From Micrococcales bacterium (lineage in GTDB: Bacteria; Actinomycetota; Actinomycetes; Actinomycetales; Dermatophilaceae), in contig PKWT01000332.1 in assembly GCA_003132125.1 (NCBI GenBank), forward strand, positions 1 through 5,045: a DNA stretch of 5,045 nt, in the 5' to 3' direction. The translations under genes were made by a program, and so were the position numbers. The notes beneath the pieces are model-generated. The model had not been told where the DNA came from, searched no databases, and saw only the letters and a program-made list of their open reading frames with translations. Positions 1-5,045 of the stretch are shown one piece after another. The first letter of the stretch is position 1, and every line of letters begins with the position of its first letter.

Positions 1-569
1 TGGACCCGGATGAGCTCGATATCAACGGTGGCGCTGGGGCCGCTGACCCAGGTGAGCGGGCGCCCGGCGCTCACGGAGGGGCCCAGTCTCGCGACTGCCT
101 CCGGGACGTCGCCGACGATCTGGTCCGCGGTGAGGACGCACACGTGCAGATCCGGGACCAGCGTCAGGGCCCGCCGGCCCTGGCCTTCGGTGTGGTCGAG
201 CACAATCGTCCCGGTGACCGCGATTCCCACCACGGCGCTGGTGACGACGGCGTCGACCCCGTCGAGGTCGCTGGAGCTCAACGCCGGCTCGTCCATGACG
301 ATGTCGATGCCGTCAGGAAGCCAGGCGGCGTTGAACCCCGCTGGGACGACAACTCTGGCAGCGCCGTCAAGGCTCTGCAGGACAGCCGCCGCGACTCCGT
401 CGGGGCCGGTTCGGATGACGGTGGCCTGATAGTCCTCGACGCGCTCCACGAACATGCCCACCGGGTCAGCCAGCTTCACGGTGTGGGCGTAGTCGCGCCG
501 TATCGGGTGGTCATTGGGCGCGACCTGCGCGGACTGAATCCGGCGCAGGATCTCCTCGCGTGCTTTCAT
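1..569 (-). CDS. lutC: LutC/YkgG-type lactate utilization protein (LUD domain), C-terminus beyond the window
   Basis: This is the third gene of the lactate utilization operon; its product works with LutA and LutB in oxidising L-lactate to pyruvate in the cytoplasm. The 189 visible residues begin MKAREEILRRIQSAQ. The conserved LUD-domain core is at about residues 105-151: a DAVVTSAVVGIAVTGTIVL stretch, then a Gly-Arg-Arg turn (131-133) and LVPDLHVCVL. The frame is open to base 1, so the protein is cut by the window edge, probably only 15-25 residues short given the usual size of about 200-220. The ATG at 569-567 is chosen because it overlaps the lutB stop in an ATGA, which fits translational coupling, and because an AAGGA lies 11 nt upstream. 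No cysteine cluster is present, as expected for LutC rather than LutB. Family assignment is by recognised sequence pattern and operon position; a stand-alone LUD protein of unknown role is much less likely here. Confidence 0.93.
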   Translation of the reverse strand, partial: MKAREEILRRIQSAQVAPNDHPIRRDYAHTVKLADPVGMFVERVEDYQATVIRTGPDGVAAAVLQSLDGAARVVVPAGFNAAWLPDGIDIVMDEPALSSSDLDGVDAVVTSAVVGIAVTGTIVLDHTEGQGRRALTLVPDLHVCVLTADQIVGDVPEAVARLGPSVSAGRPLTWVSGPSATVDIELIRV

Positions 570-2086
570 CTCTGGTCCGTTCCTTTGCCAGGTGGGCTGC
601 TTGTGGACCCGGCGTCCCTGCGGCCACCGTCGGTGCGCGCCCACCATCCACGGAATGACTCCTTGGGTGGTGCGGGGATGTCCCGGGCATCGGTCCAGCG
701 GCTCATCGGCGGCGGCATCCGCCCGATCATGCCCCGCTTCCACAGCACCCGGCTCGAGAGCCCGGCGGCCTTCTGCAGCAGCCCCAGCCTCCAGCCGCCC
801 CCGAGCAGCCAGGATGCTCCCTTCATCGTGGTCAGCAGCGTTCCCGGCACCCCTCCCCGATGGGAGTCCACGACCTGCTCGCGCAGGTGCACCAGCACGT
901 CGGGGATGTTGATCCGGACCGGGCAGACCTCGTAGCAGACACCGCAGAGGGTGGACGCGAACGGCAGTGAGTCGATCTGTTTGGACGTGCCGACGCCCTT
1001 CAGCATCGGTGTCAGGATCGCCCCGATGGGACCGGGATAGATCGACCCGTAGGCGTGCCCACCGACCCGCTCATAGACCGGGCAGACGTTCAGACAGGCC
1101 GAGCACCGGATGCACCGAAGGGCCTGGCGGCCCACCTCGTCAGCCAGCACCTGGGTGCGGTTGTTGTCGAGCAGGACGACGTGCACCTCCTGCGGCCCGT
1201 CGCCGGGGGTGACCCCGGTCCAGGTCGAGGTGTAGGGGTTCATTCGTTCGCCGGTGGCCGAGCGGGGCAGCAGCTGGAGGAAGACCTCCAGGTCCGTCCA
1301 CGTCGGCACGATCTTCTCGATCCCCACCACGGAGATGAGCACCTCGGGCAGCGTCAGGCACATCCGCCCGTTACCCTCGCTCTCCACGACGACCAGGGTG
1401 CCGGTGTCCGCGACCATGAAGTTGGCGCCGGACACGGCGACCTTGGCCCGCAGGAACTTCTCCCGAAGGTGCCGGCGGGCCGCACCGGCCAGCTCGGCCG
1501 GCTCGTCGGACAGGTCGGCCGCGGCCGGCATACCGACCTTGCCCATCTCGCGCAGGAAGATCTCGCGCACCTCGGAGCGGTTGCGGTGGATGGCCGGCAC
1601 CAGGATGTGGCTGGGCAGGTCATGGCCGAGCTGGACGATCAGCTCGGCCAGGTCGGTCTCCCAGACGGAGATCCCGGCCTCCTCCATGGCGACGTTGAGC
1701 TCGATCTCGCCGGTCGCCATCGACTTGACCTTGACCACCTCGTCGACCTTGTGGCGGCGGGCGATGCCGATCACGATCCGGTTGGCCTCCGCGGCGTCCC
1801 TGGCCCAGTGGACGGTGGCTCCGGCCCTGGTCAGCGACTGCTCGAGCTGCTCGAGGTAGTGACCCAGGTTGGCTGTGACGTCGTCCTTGATGTCGGCGCC
1901 GGCCACCCGCAGCTCTTCCCAGTCGGGGAGCTCGGCGGTGACGCGGGCGCGCTTGGTTCGGATGGTGTGCGTCGCGTGATGCATGTTGGCGCGCAGCTGG
2001 CTGTCGGCCAGCGCAGTCTTGGCCGCGATGGGGAAGGGAGGGATACCCAGGAACGTCTTCGTCGCGATCATCGGCGCGCTGGTCAT
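566..2086 (-). CDS. lutB: LutB/YkgF-type iron-sulfur lactate utilization protein
   Basis: LutB is the iron-sulfur and LUD-domain subunit of the LutABC L-lactate oxidation system, passing electrons in the cytoplasm while lactate becomes pyruvate. The protein has 506 residues, close to or slightly above the family's usual length. An N-terminal LUD domain covers about residues 70-310 (including KVKSMATGEIELN and the GANFMVADTGTLVVVESEGNGR segment). Two ferredoxin-type clusters follow: C325-x2-C328-x2-C331-x3-C335-P, and C381-x2-C384-x3-C388-P. A LutB-type C-terminal region ends with the SFRGWW motif near 477-482. The frame is open further upstream to 2263, but ATG at 2086-2084 is chosen: it overlaps the lutA stop in ATGA, has GGAGG 7 nt upstream, and the upstream extension would read through the lutA 3' end and IS DNA in a non-homologous frame. 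The gene looks intact. The IS just upstream separates it from lutA and probably from the operon promoter. Confidence 0.96.
   Translation of the reverse strand: MTSAPMIATKTFLGIPPFPIAAKTALADSQLRANMHHATHTIRTKRARVTAELPDWEELRVAGADIKDDVTANLGHYLEQLEQSLTRAGATVHWARDAAEANRIVIGIARRHKVDEVVKVKSMATGEIELNVAMEEAGISVWETDLAELIVQLGHDLPSHILVPAIHRNRSEVREIFLREMGKVGMPAAADLSDEPAELAGAARRHLREKFLRAKVAVSGANFMVADTGTLVVVESEGNGRMCLTLPEVLISVVGIEKIVPTWTDLEVFLQLLPRSATGERMNPYTSTWTGVTPGDGPQEVHVVLLDNNRTQVLADEVGRQALRCIRCSACLNVCPVYERVGGHAYGSIYPGPIGAILTPMLKGVGTSKQIDSLPFASTLCGVCYEVCPVRINIPDVLVHLREQVVDSHRGGVPGTLLTTMKGASWLLGGGWRLGLLQKAAGLSSRVLWKRGMIGRMPPPMSRWTDARDIPAPPKESFRGWWARTDGGRRDAGSTSSPPGKGTDQR
581..585 (-). promoter_or_regulatory. 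Ribosome binding site of lutC
   Basis: On the minus strand AAGGA lies within the last codons of lutB, 11 nt before the lutC ATG. The spacing is slightly long, so re-initiation through the ATGA overlap with lutB probably contributes to lutC translation. Confidence 0.5.
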
Positions 2087-2093
2087 GTGTCGG

Positions 2094-2098
2094 CCTCC
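2094..2098 (-). promoter_or_regulatory. Ribosome binding site of lutB
   Basis: On the minus strand GGAGG lies 7 nt before the lutB ATG, inside the last codons of lutA. It fixes the lutB start and survives the IS insertion, so lutB could still be translated from any mRNA that covers it. Confidence 0.75.
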
Positions 2099-2150
2099 GT
2101 CGAGGCCAGAATCTCGGCCAGGTGCATCACGCGAATCCCTGCCTGTTGCC

Positions 2151-2155
2151 GAGTC
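2151..2155. repeat. Target site duplication of the IS, left copy (GAGTC)
   Basis: GAGTC directly precedes the left inverted repeat and recurs directly after the right one at 4601-4605. Removing one copy together with the IS restores the lutA frame. Because the flanking base on both sides allows the repeat to begin CC instead of C, a 3-bp duplication (AGT) with a one-base-longer repeat fits the same sequence. Confidence 0.85.
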
Positions 2156-2170
2156 CAGAGGTCCTGACAT
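2156..2170 (+). repeat. Left terminal inverted repeat of the IS
   Basis: CAGAGGTCCTGACAT matches the reverse complement of 4586-4600 at 15 of 15 positions. The similarity continues inward as GGTGA after a one-base offset (an extra A in the left end). The transposase is expected to bind and cut here. Confidence 0.92.
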
Positions 2171-2250
2171 AGGTGATGGGTAAGTCGCGCAGTTCGCCTG
2201 CTGTGTAAGGGTTTTCGGGTGTGTCGGAGGATCGTTTTCTGCCTCTGTTC

Positions 2251-2259
2251 TGAGATAAT
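2251..2259 (+). promoter_or_regulatory. Extended -10 promoter element of the transposase gene
   Basis: TGAGATAAT reads as an extended -10: TG, one base, then GATAAT (2254-2259), which matches the TATAAT consensus at 5 of 6 positions. No good -35 hexamer is visible at 16-18 nt upstream, which is common for extended -10 promoters. The -10 ends 6 nt before the GTG at 2266, placing the expected transcription start on or next to the start codon, as in leaderless actinobacterial genes. This is a prediction from sequence only. Confidence 0.5.
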
Positions 2260-2264
2260 TCATG

Positions 2265-2277
2265 TGTGACTATCACA
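2265..2277. promoter_or_regulatory. Short dyad over the predicted transcription start, possible operator
   Basis: TGTGA, a 3-nt spacer CTA, then TCACA form a perfect inverted repeat with 5-bp arms overlapping the GTG start codon. Its place on the predicted transcription start would suit a repressor, possibly the HTH region of the transposase itself. Arms this short can arise by chance, so the call is weak. Confidence 0.2.
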
Positions 2278-3006
2278 GGCGGCAGGATGGGTCGGGTGAG
2301 TCAGCCGGTATTGCCCTTGCTGCCAGCGCAGGCCCGTTCGATCGGTCCGTCGGTGGGACTGCTGGAGGGTCCTGACGGTGGCGTGGTGTTCGTGTTCGGG
2401 CTGGTCAGCTTTACCTTCGCCTGCTCCGACCGGGCCGGTCGGCGGTTGGCTGCGGTGCAGCTGGTGACGACGAAGATCGCCTCGGCCAGGGAGGTCGCGT
2501 CGGGGTTCGGGGTCAGCGAGACGACGCTGTGGCGATGGGTCGGTGCCTTCGCTGACAGCGGTGTCGCAGCACTGGTGCCGGAGCAGTCAGGTCCGAAGCG
2601 GCCAAGCAAGCTCACCGCACAGTTGCGGGCACAGATTGTGGCGGCCGACGCCGCTGGGTCGACGTTGAGCAAGATCGCCGCGCGGACCGGGGTGTCGACC
2701 GCGACGGTCCGGGTCGCCCTGGGCCGAGTTGGCACCCGACCACAGCAGGCCGCCCAGCCGCTGGCGGTCAGCCCCCTCGACGACAACGAAGGCAACCACG
2801 ACGAGCAGGACGACGAGCAGGACGTGGTGACGGTCGCTGATGTTGCTGAGGTGTCCGAGCTGGTGGTGTTGGCGCCGCCGGGCCGCGCACCGCTGAGCGG
2901 GTCGCGGCCCGGTTTGGGGATCTCACCGAGGCTCCGGTGCAGATCACCCAGGGTGCTCATCTTCCACAGGTTGGTCTGCTGCTGGCGTTACCGGCCTTGG
3001 AGATGA
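2266..3006 (+). CDS. Transposase N-terminal reading frame with two helix-turn-helix segments
   Basis: This 246-residue frame encodes the DNA-binding front of the IS transposase. Residues 72-102 (around REVASGFGVSETTLWRWVGAF) form one helix-turn-helix, and residues 133-154 (TLSKIAARTGVSTATVRVAL) form a second, resolvase-like one; both suit recognition of the element's ends. An acidic linker follows at 171-187. From about residue 206 the frame departs from transposase-like sequence, while the overlapping -1 frame from about 2883 reads as a plausible continuation (TAERVAARFGDLTE). The segment is therefore probably not a separate protein by nature but the first part of a 2-frame transposase. GTG at 2266 is the first start after an in-frame TGA at 2251 and fits a leaderless mRNA; ATG at 2287 or GTG at 2296 are alternatives. 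No clear Shine-Dalgarno site precedes 2266. If frameshifting does not occur, the short product could act as an inhibitor or repressor, which is inference. Confidence 0.8.
   Translation: MTITGGRMGRVSQPVLPLLPAQARSIGPSVGLLEGPDGGVVFVFGLVSFTFACSDRAGRRLAAVQLVTTKIASAREVASGFGVSETTLWRWVGAFADSGVAALVPEQSGPKRPSKLTAQLRAQIVAADAAGSTLSKIAARTGVSTATVRVALGRVGTRPQQAAQPLAVSPLDDNEGNHDEQDDEQDVVTVADVAEVSELVVLAPPGRAPLSGSRPGLGISPRLRCRSPRVLIFHRLVCCWRYRPWR
2800..2823 (+). repeat. Two tandem 12-bp units encoding an acidic linker
   Basis: GACGAGCAGGAC occurs twice back to back, in frame, encoding DEQD twice. It lies between the second helix-turn-helix and the catalytic part, and is probably an in-frame duplication in a flexible linker. 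Copy number is likely to vary between related elements. Confidence 0.85.
2913..2939 (+). promoter_or_regulatory. Candidate -1 ribosomal frameshift site (slippery heptamer plus hairpin)
   Basis: T TTG GGG at 2913-2919 is in the correct phase with the upstream frame (codons GGT TTG GGG), so it fits the X XXY YYZ pattern. Four nt downstream, CACCG (2924-2928) can pair with CGGTG (2935-2939) around a 6-nt loop, a small stem in roughly the place where stimulatory structures sit. A slip here joins residue 218 of the first frame to GAT at 2919 in the second, giving a fusion of about 769 residues. No clear upstream Shine-Dalgarno stimulator is seen. The plausible protein sequence of the second frame upstream of this site argues against it. 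Confidence 0.35.
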
Positions 3007-4574
3007 CCGGCCTGTTGGACGTTGCGCAGGAAACCTTCGGTGCAATGCGGAAGGGTTTCTACGGGTTGCGCGTCACCCTGCTGATGGCGGTGTTCATGGC
3101 GTTGCTCCGGCAGCCCCGCGCCGAGGCAGCAACCCGAATGCCACCAGCAGATCTAGGCCGGCTCCTGGGGCTGGATCGGGCCCCGGAGGTCAAGACGTTG
3201 CGCCGCAAACTCGCCGAGCTCGCCAGTCATGGCAAGGGTGCGCAGCTGCAAGCCGCCTTGGGTCGTCATCACGTGAAGGTGCGTCCCGAGGCGGTCGGGC
3301 TCCTCTACCTCGACGGGCACGTCCGGGTCTACAGCGGCGGCCGGCAGCTCCCCAAGACCCATATCGCGCGGATGCGGATCGCCGGCCCCGCAACGGAAGA
3401 GACCTGGGTCGGCGACAGCGAAGGTGATCCGGTGATGGTCATCACCGCCGCCCCGTCGCAGTCGCTGGCCGCCGAGCTGCACCGGCTGCTGCCGGACCTG
3501 CGGGCCCTGGTCGGGGCGAACCGCAAGTGCACGGTGGTGTTCGACCGCGGTGGCTACTCCCCACAGGTGTTCACCGAGATCATCGCGGCCGGGTTCGATC
3601 TGATGACCTACTTCAAAGGCGCCTGGGCCCGCTCGGCGGTCAAGGAGTTCGCCGCGGTCGACTTCACCGCCCCGGACGGCAGCAGCCACAGCCATGAGCT
3701 CGCCGAACGCACGATCACGCTGCCGGTCCCGGGCCAGCACGCGACCACCCATGCGCCGGCGATACCGGCGAGGACCGTCACGTTGCGGCTGATCATCCGA
3801 CGCAGCCCGGACGGGCACCAGACCCCGATCCTGACCAGCCGCAGCGACCTCACGGCGGCCGAGATCGCCTACCGGATGAGCAACCGGTGGCGGCAGGAGA
3901 ACTACTTCAAGTACGCCCGCGAGCATTTCGCCCTGGACGCCCTCGACAGCTACGCCGACCACCCCGATGACCTCGACCGGCTGGTGCCCAACCCGGCGAA
4001 GGCCTGCGCCAAAGACCAGGTCGCGGGCGCCCGCGCCGACTTGATCGGCGCGCACGCCGACATGGCCGACGCCTTGGAGGCCGCGATCATCAAGGCTGGA
4101 CAGCCTGGCAACAACGGAAAGGCCACCGTCGACCCGGCCGCCGGCCTGGCCCTCACGGCCGCACAGACCGAGCTGGTCGTCGCCAAGAACGCCTCGGCCA
4201 ACACCCCGAGCCACCTACCACTGGGCCAGGTCCGGCCTGGCAGCCGACTGCTGGAAACCGAACGCAAGCTGCTCACCCACGCGATCCGGATGAGCGCCTA
4301 CAACAGCGAAAGCGCCCTGGCCCGGCTGCTGCGTCCGCACTACAGCCGCAGCGAACGCGAAGGCCGCGCGCTGCTACGCGAAGCCTTCAACTTGTCCGGT
4401 GACCTACAGATCGTCGGCACCGAACTGCATGTCCGGCTCGACCCCGCCTCAGCACCCCGCCGCAGCAAGGCCCTCGCCGCGCTCTGCACCGAACTCAACG
4501 ACACCGAAACGCGCTACCCAGGCACCGATCTGACCCTCGTCTACAGCGTCAAACAGCACCTGATCCACACATGA
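2937..4574 (+). CDS. Transposase catalytic reading frame (DDE type)
   Basis: This part cuts and joins the IS ends. It counts 545 residues from GTG 2937, but the frame is open from 2850 and the sequence just before 2937 (RTAERVAARFGDLTEAP) already looks like transposase, so it is probably translated as an extension of the upstream frame rather than from 2937, which has only a weak GAGG-like site ahead. Likely catalytic residues are D126 (in LLYLDGHVRVY), D203 (in VVFDRGGYSPQ) and E321 (in NRWRQENYFKYAREHF), an RNase H-fold DDE arrangement with an IS4-like Glu region. The C-terminal 110 residues (from about LETERKLLTHAIRMSAYNSE) are a conserved-looking tail of unknown role. The frame ends 11 nt before the right inverted repeat, and no internal stop or truncation is seen. 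Transcription runs towards the lutA 5' part and could produce lutA antisense RNA, as no terminator is visible. Confidence 0.9.
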   Translation: MQITQGAHLPQVGLLLALPALEMTGLLDVAQETFGAMRKGFYGLRVTLLMAVFMALLRQPRAEAATRMPPADLGRLLGLDRAPEVKTLRRKLAELASHGKGAQLQAALGRHHVKVRPEAVGLLYLDGHVRVYSGGRQLPKTHIARMRIAGPATEETWVGDSEGDPVMVITAAPSQSLAAELHRLLPDLRALVGANRKCTVVFDRGGYSPQVFTEIIAAGFDLMTYFKGAWARSAVKEFAAVDFTAPDGSSHSHELAERTITLPVPGQHATTHAPAIPARTVTLRLIIRRSPDGHQTPILTSRSDLTAAEIAYRMSNRWRQENYFKYAREHFALDALDSYADHPDDLDRLVPNPAKACAKDQVAGARADLIGAHADMADALEAAIIKAGQPGNNGKATVDPAAGLALTAAQTELVVAKNASANTPSHLPLGQVRPGSRLLETERKLLTHAIRMSAYNSESALARLLRPHYSRSEREGRALLREAFNLSGDLQIVGTELHVRLDPASAPRRSKALAALCTELNDTETRYPGTDLTLVYSVKQHLIHT

Positions 4575-4585
4575 TCTAACTCACC

Positions 4586-4600
4586 ATGTCAGGACCTCTG
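4586..4600 (-). repeat. Right terminal inverted repeat of the IS
   Basis: ATGTCAGGACCTCTG is the exact reverse complement of the left end at 2156-2170. It directly follows the end of the catalytic frame and abuts the second GAGTC copy. Confidence 0.92.
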
Positions 4601-4605
4601 GAGTC
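4601..4605. repeat. Target site duplication of the IS, right copy (GAGTC)
   Basis: Second copy of the GAGTC found at 2151-2155; the duplicated bases come from the lutA codons around Leu-Thr-Arg. Confidence 0.85.
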
Positions 4606-5045
4606 AGCAGGCCGCCGATGTGCATGAGGCACGAGTTGTCCCCCGCGACGAGCACCTCGGCGCCGCTCTCGCGAACGTGGCGGGCCTTGTCCGAGCCCAT
4701 CGCCACCGACACGTCCGGGTTCTTCAGCGCGAACGTTCCACCGAACCCGCAGCACTCCTCGGCCGCCGGCAGGTCAACCATCGTGATCCCGCGCACCGCC
4801 GCAAGAAGCCGCTCGGGTCGGTCCCCCACGCCAAGCAGTCGGGTGGAGTGACAGGTGGGGTGCATGGTGACGCGGTGTGGGAAGTATGCCCCGACGTCCT
4901 CCTTGCCGAGTACGTCGATGAGGAACTCGCTGAGCTCGTAGACATGCGGCGCGAGCCTGTCGACCGCGTTGATCAGGACGCGGTCGCCGGAGCGTGCCGC
5001 GACGATCTTGTGCTGCTCGCGTGCCGAGGCGACACAGGAGCCGGA

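Larger units (their letters stand above)
2083..2155 (-). pseudogene. lutA: 3' remnant of lutA, cut off by the IS
   Basis: Read on the minus strand after the insertion point, this stretch continues the lutA frame: after the shared Thr codon come RQQAGIRVMHLAEILASTEADT and a TGA stop. The VMHLAEILAS ending is the typical LutA/YkgE C-terminus. The TGA overlaps the lutB ATG as ATGA. Joining this fragment to the piece beginning at 4601, with one copy of GAGTC removed, gives an uninterrupted reading frame, which shows that both pieces were one gene. The fragment has lost its own start and is not expected to make a product by itself. Confidence 0.93.
2156..4600 (+). mobile_element. Complete insertion sequence with DDE transposase, inserted in lutA
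   Basis: The element is about 2445 bp long, bounded by 15-bp perfect inverted repeats and flanked by a 5-bp direct repeat. It carries one transposase encoded in two overlapping frames and no passenger gene. The interrupted lutA codons on both sides prove the boundaries independently of the repeats. The transposase has a D-D-E triad with an RWRQENYFKY segment like that of IS4-superfamily enzymes, preceded by a two-HTH DNA-binding region. I cannot name the IS family with confidence; comparison of the transposase and the CAGAGGTCCTGACAT ends with ISfinder would decide. The element runs opposite to the lut operon. GC content and codon usage look similar to the host genes, so it is adapted to a high-GC host. 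Sharp, matching ends and duplications suggest a fairly recent insertion. Confidence 0.93.
4581..5045 (-). pseudogene. lutA: lutA (YkgE-type), 3' end replaced by IS sequence; N-terminus beyond the window
   Basis: LutA is the CCG-domain iron-sulfur subunit of the LutABC L-lactate oxidation system. The 154 visible residues hold the C-terminal half of the protein: SGSC (C4), the second CCG unit HPTCHSTR (C65), EECCGFGGTF (C98, C99) and DNSCLMHIGG (C139). The TYELSEFLIDVLG-type segment before it (35-46) also matches the family. The host sequence stops at Thr148; the frame then runs into the IS, adding PEVLTW and a TGA at 4583-4581. The true last 22 residues lie beyond the IS at 2083-2154. The altered protein keeps every visible cysteine motif, so residual function cannot be excluded; the loss of VMHLAEIL and of coupling to lutB makes reduced function more likely. 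The start codon and promoter lie upstream of the window. Confidence 0.93.

Noticed and set aside
1055..2167. Long plus-strand open frame of 370 codons opposite lutB
   Set aside because: It is antisense to the well-supported lutB gene, its translation is low-complexity (rich in G, D, L, H, R) without recognisable motifs, and it arises from the GC-rich codon bias.
2087..2263. Extension of lutB by 59 residues to an ATG at 2263
   Set aside because: The extension reads through the lutA 3' end and the IS left end in a frame unrelated to lutA; the ATGA overlap and GGAGG site support the start at 2086.
2156..2265. Outward-facing promoter in the IS left end that could drive lutBC
   Set aside because: I looked on the minus strand for a -35/-10 pair; only weak partial matches (such as CTATGT near the end) are present, not enough to call a promoter.
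2265..2277. CRP-type binding site (TGTGA...TCACA)
   Set aside because: The arms match a CRP half-site, but the spacer is 3 nt instead of 6, so it is only noted as a generic dyad.
2301..2960. Minus-strand open frame of 219 codons opposite the transposase N-terminal part
   Set aside because: It is Ser/Thr/Ala-rich shadow sequence opposite a frame with two clear helix-turn-helix segments.
3153..4214. Minus-strand open frame of 353 codons opposite the transposase
   Set aside because: It is a shadow of the catalytic transposase frame; the composition is skewed to G, R, V and D, and no domain can be seen.

Overview
The window is GC-rich, with codons mostly ending in G or C. Its proteins resemble those of high-GC Gram-positive bacteria, so an actinomycete is the best guess; no rRNA or marker gene is present to fix the genus. 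It holds two things: the L-lactate utilization operon lutA-lutB-lutC on the minus strand (also known as the ykgEFG or lldEFG type), and a complete insertion sequence (IS) that has landed inside lutA.

Layout on the plus-strand scale. Positions 1-569 carry lutC (minus strand, C-terminus cut off by the window edge). Positions 566-2086 carry an intact lutB (minus). Positions 2083-2155 hold the last codons of lutA (minus). Positions 2156-4600 are the IS, about 2.4 kb, with 15-bp perfect terminal inverted repeats and a 5-bp target duplication (GAGTC at 2151-2155 and 4601-4605). Positions 4601-5045 hold the rest of the visible lutA (minus), whose N-terminus lies beyond the window. Removing the IS and one copy of the duplication restores an uninterrupted lutA frame ending in an ATGA overlap with lutB. 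The same ATGA overlap joins lutB to lutC.

The three Lut proteins are iron-sulfur and LUD-domain proteins that together oxidise L-lactate to pyruvate. The insertion removes only the last 22 residues of LutA after the shared Thr codon and leaves every visible cysteine motif. It does, however, put about 2.4 kb of foreign DNA in the opposite orientation between the operon promoter (outside the window) and lutB-lutC, and it breaks the lutA-lutB translational coupling. The strain may therefore be impaired in this lactate pathway unless lutBC is transcribed from elsewhere.

The IS encodes a DDE-type transposase in two overlapping frames: an N-terminal part with two helix-turn-helix segments (2266-3006) and a catalytic part (open from 2850, first possible start 2937, end 4574). 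A perfect slippery heptamer T TTG GGG in the upstream frame, followed 4 nt later by a small hairpin, lies in the overlap, so a -1 ribosomal frameshift is possible; an inactivating single-base indel is the alternative. An extended -10 element sits 6 nt ahead of the GTG start, which suggests a leaderless transposase mRNA. I see no CRISPR array, no RNA gene and no sign of a new defence or biosynthetic system here.
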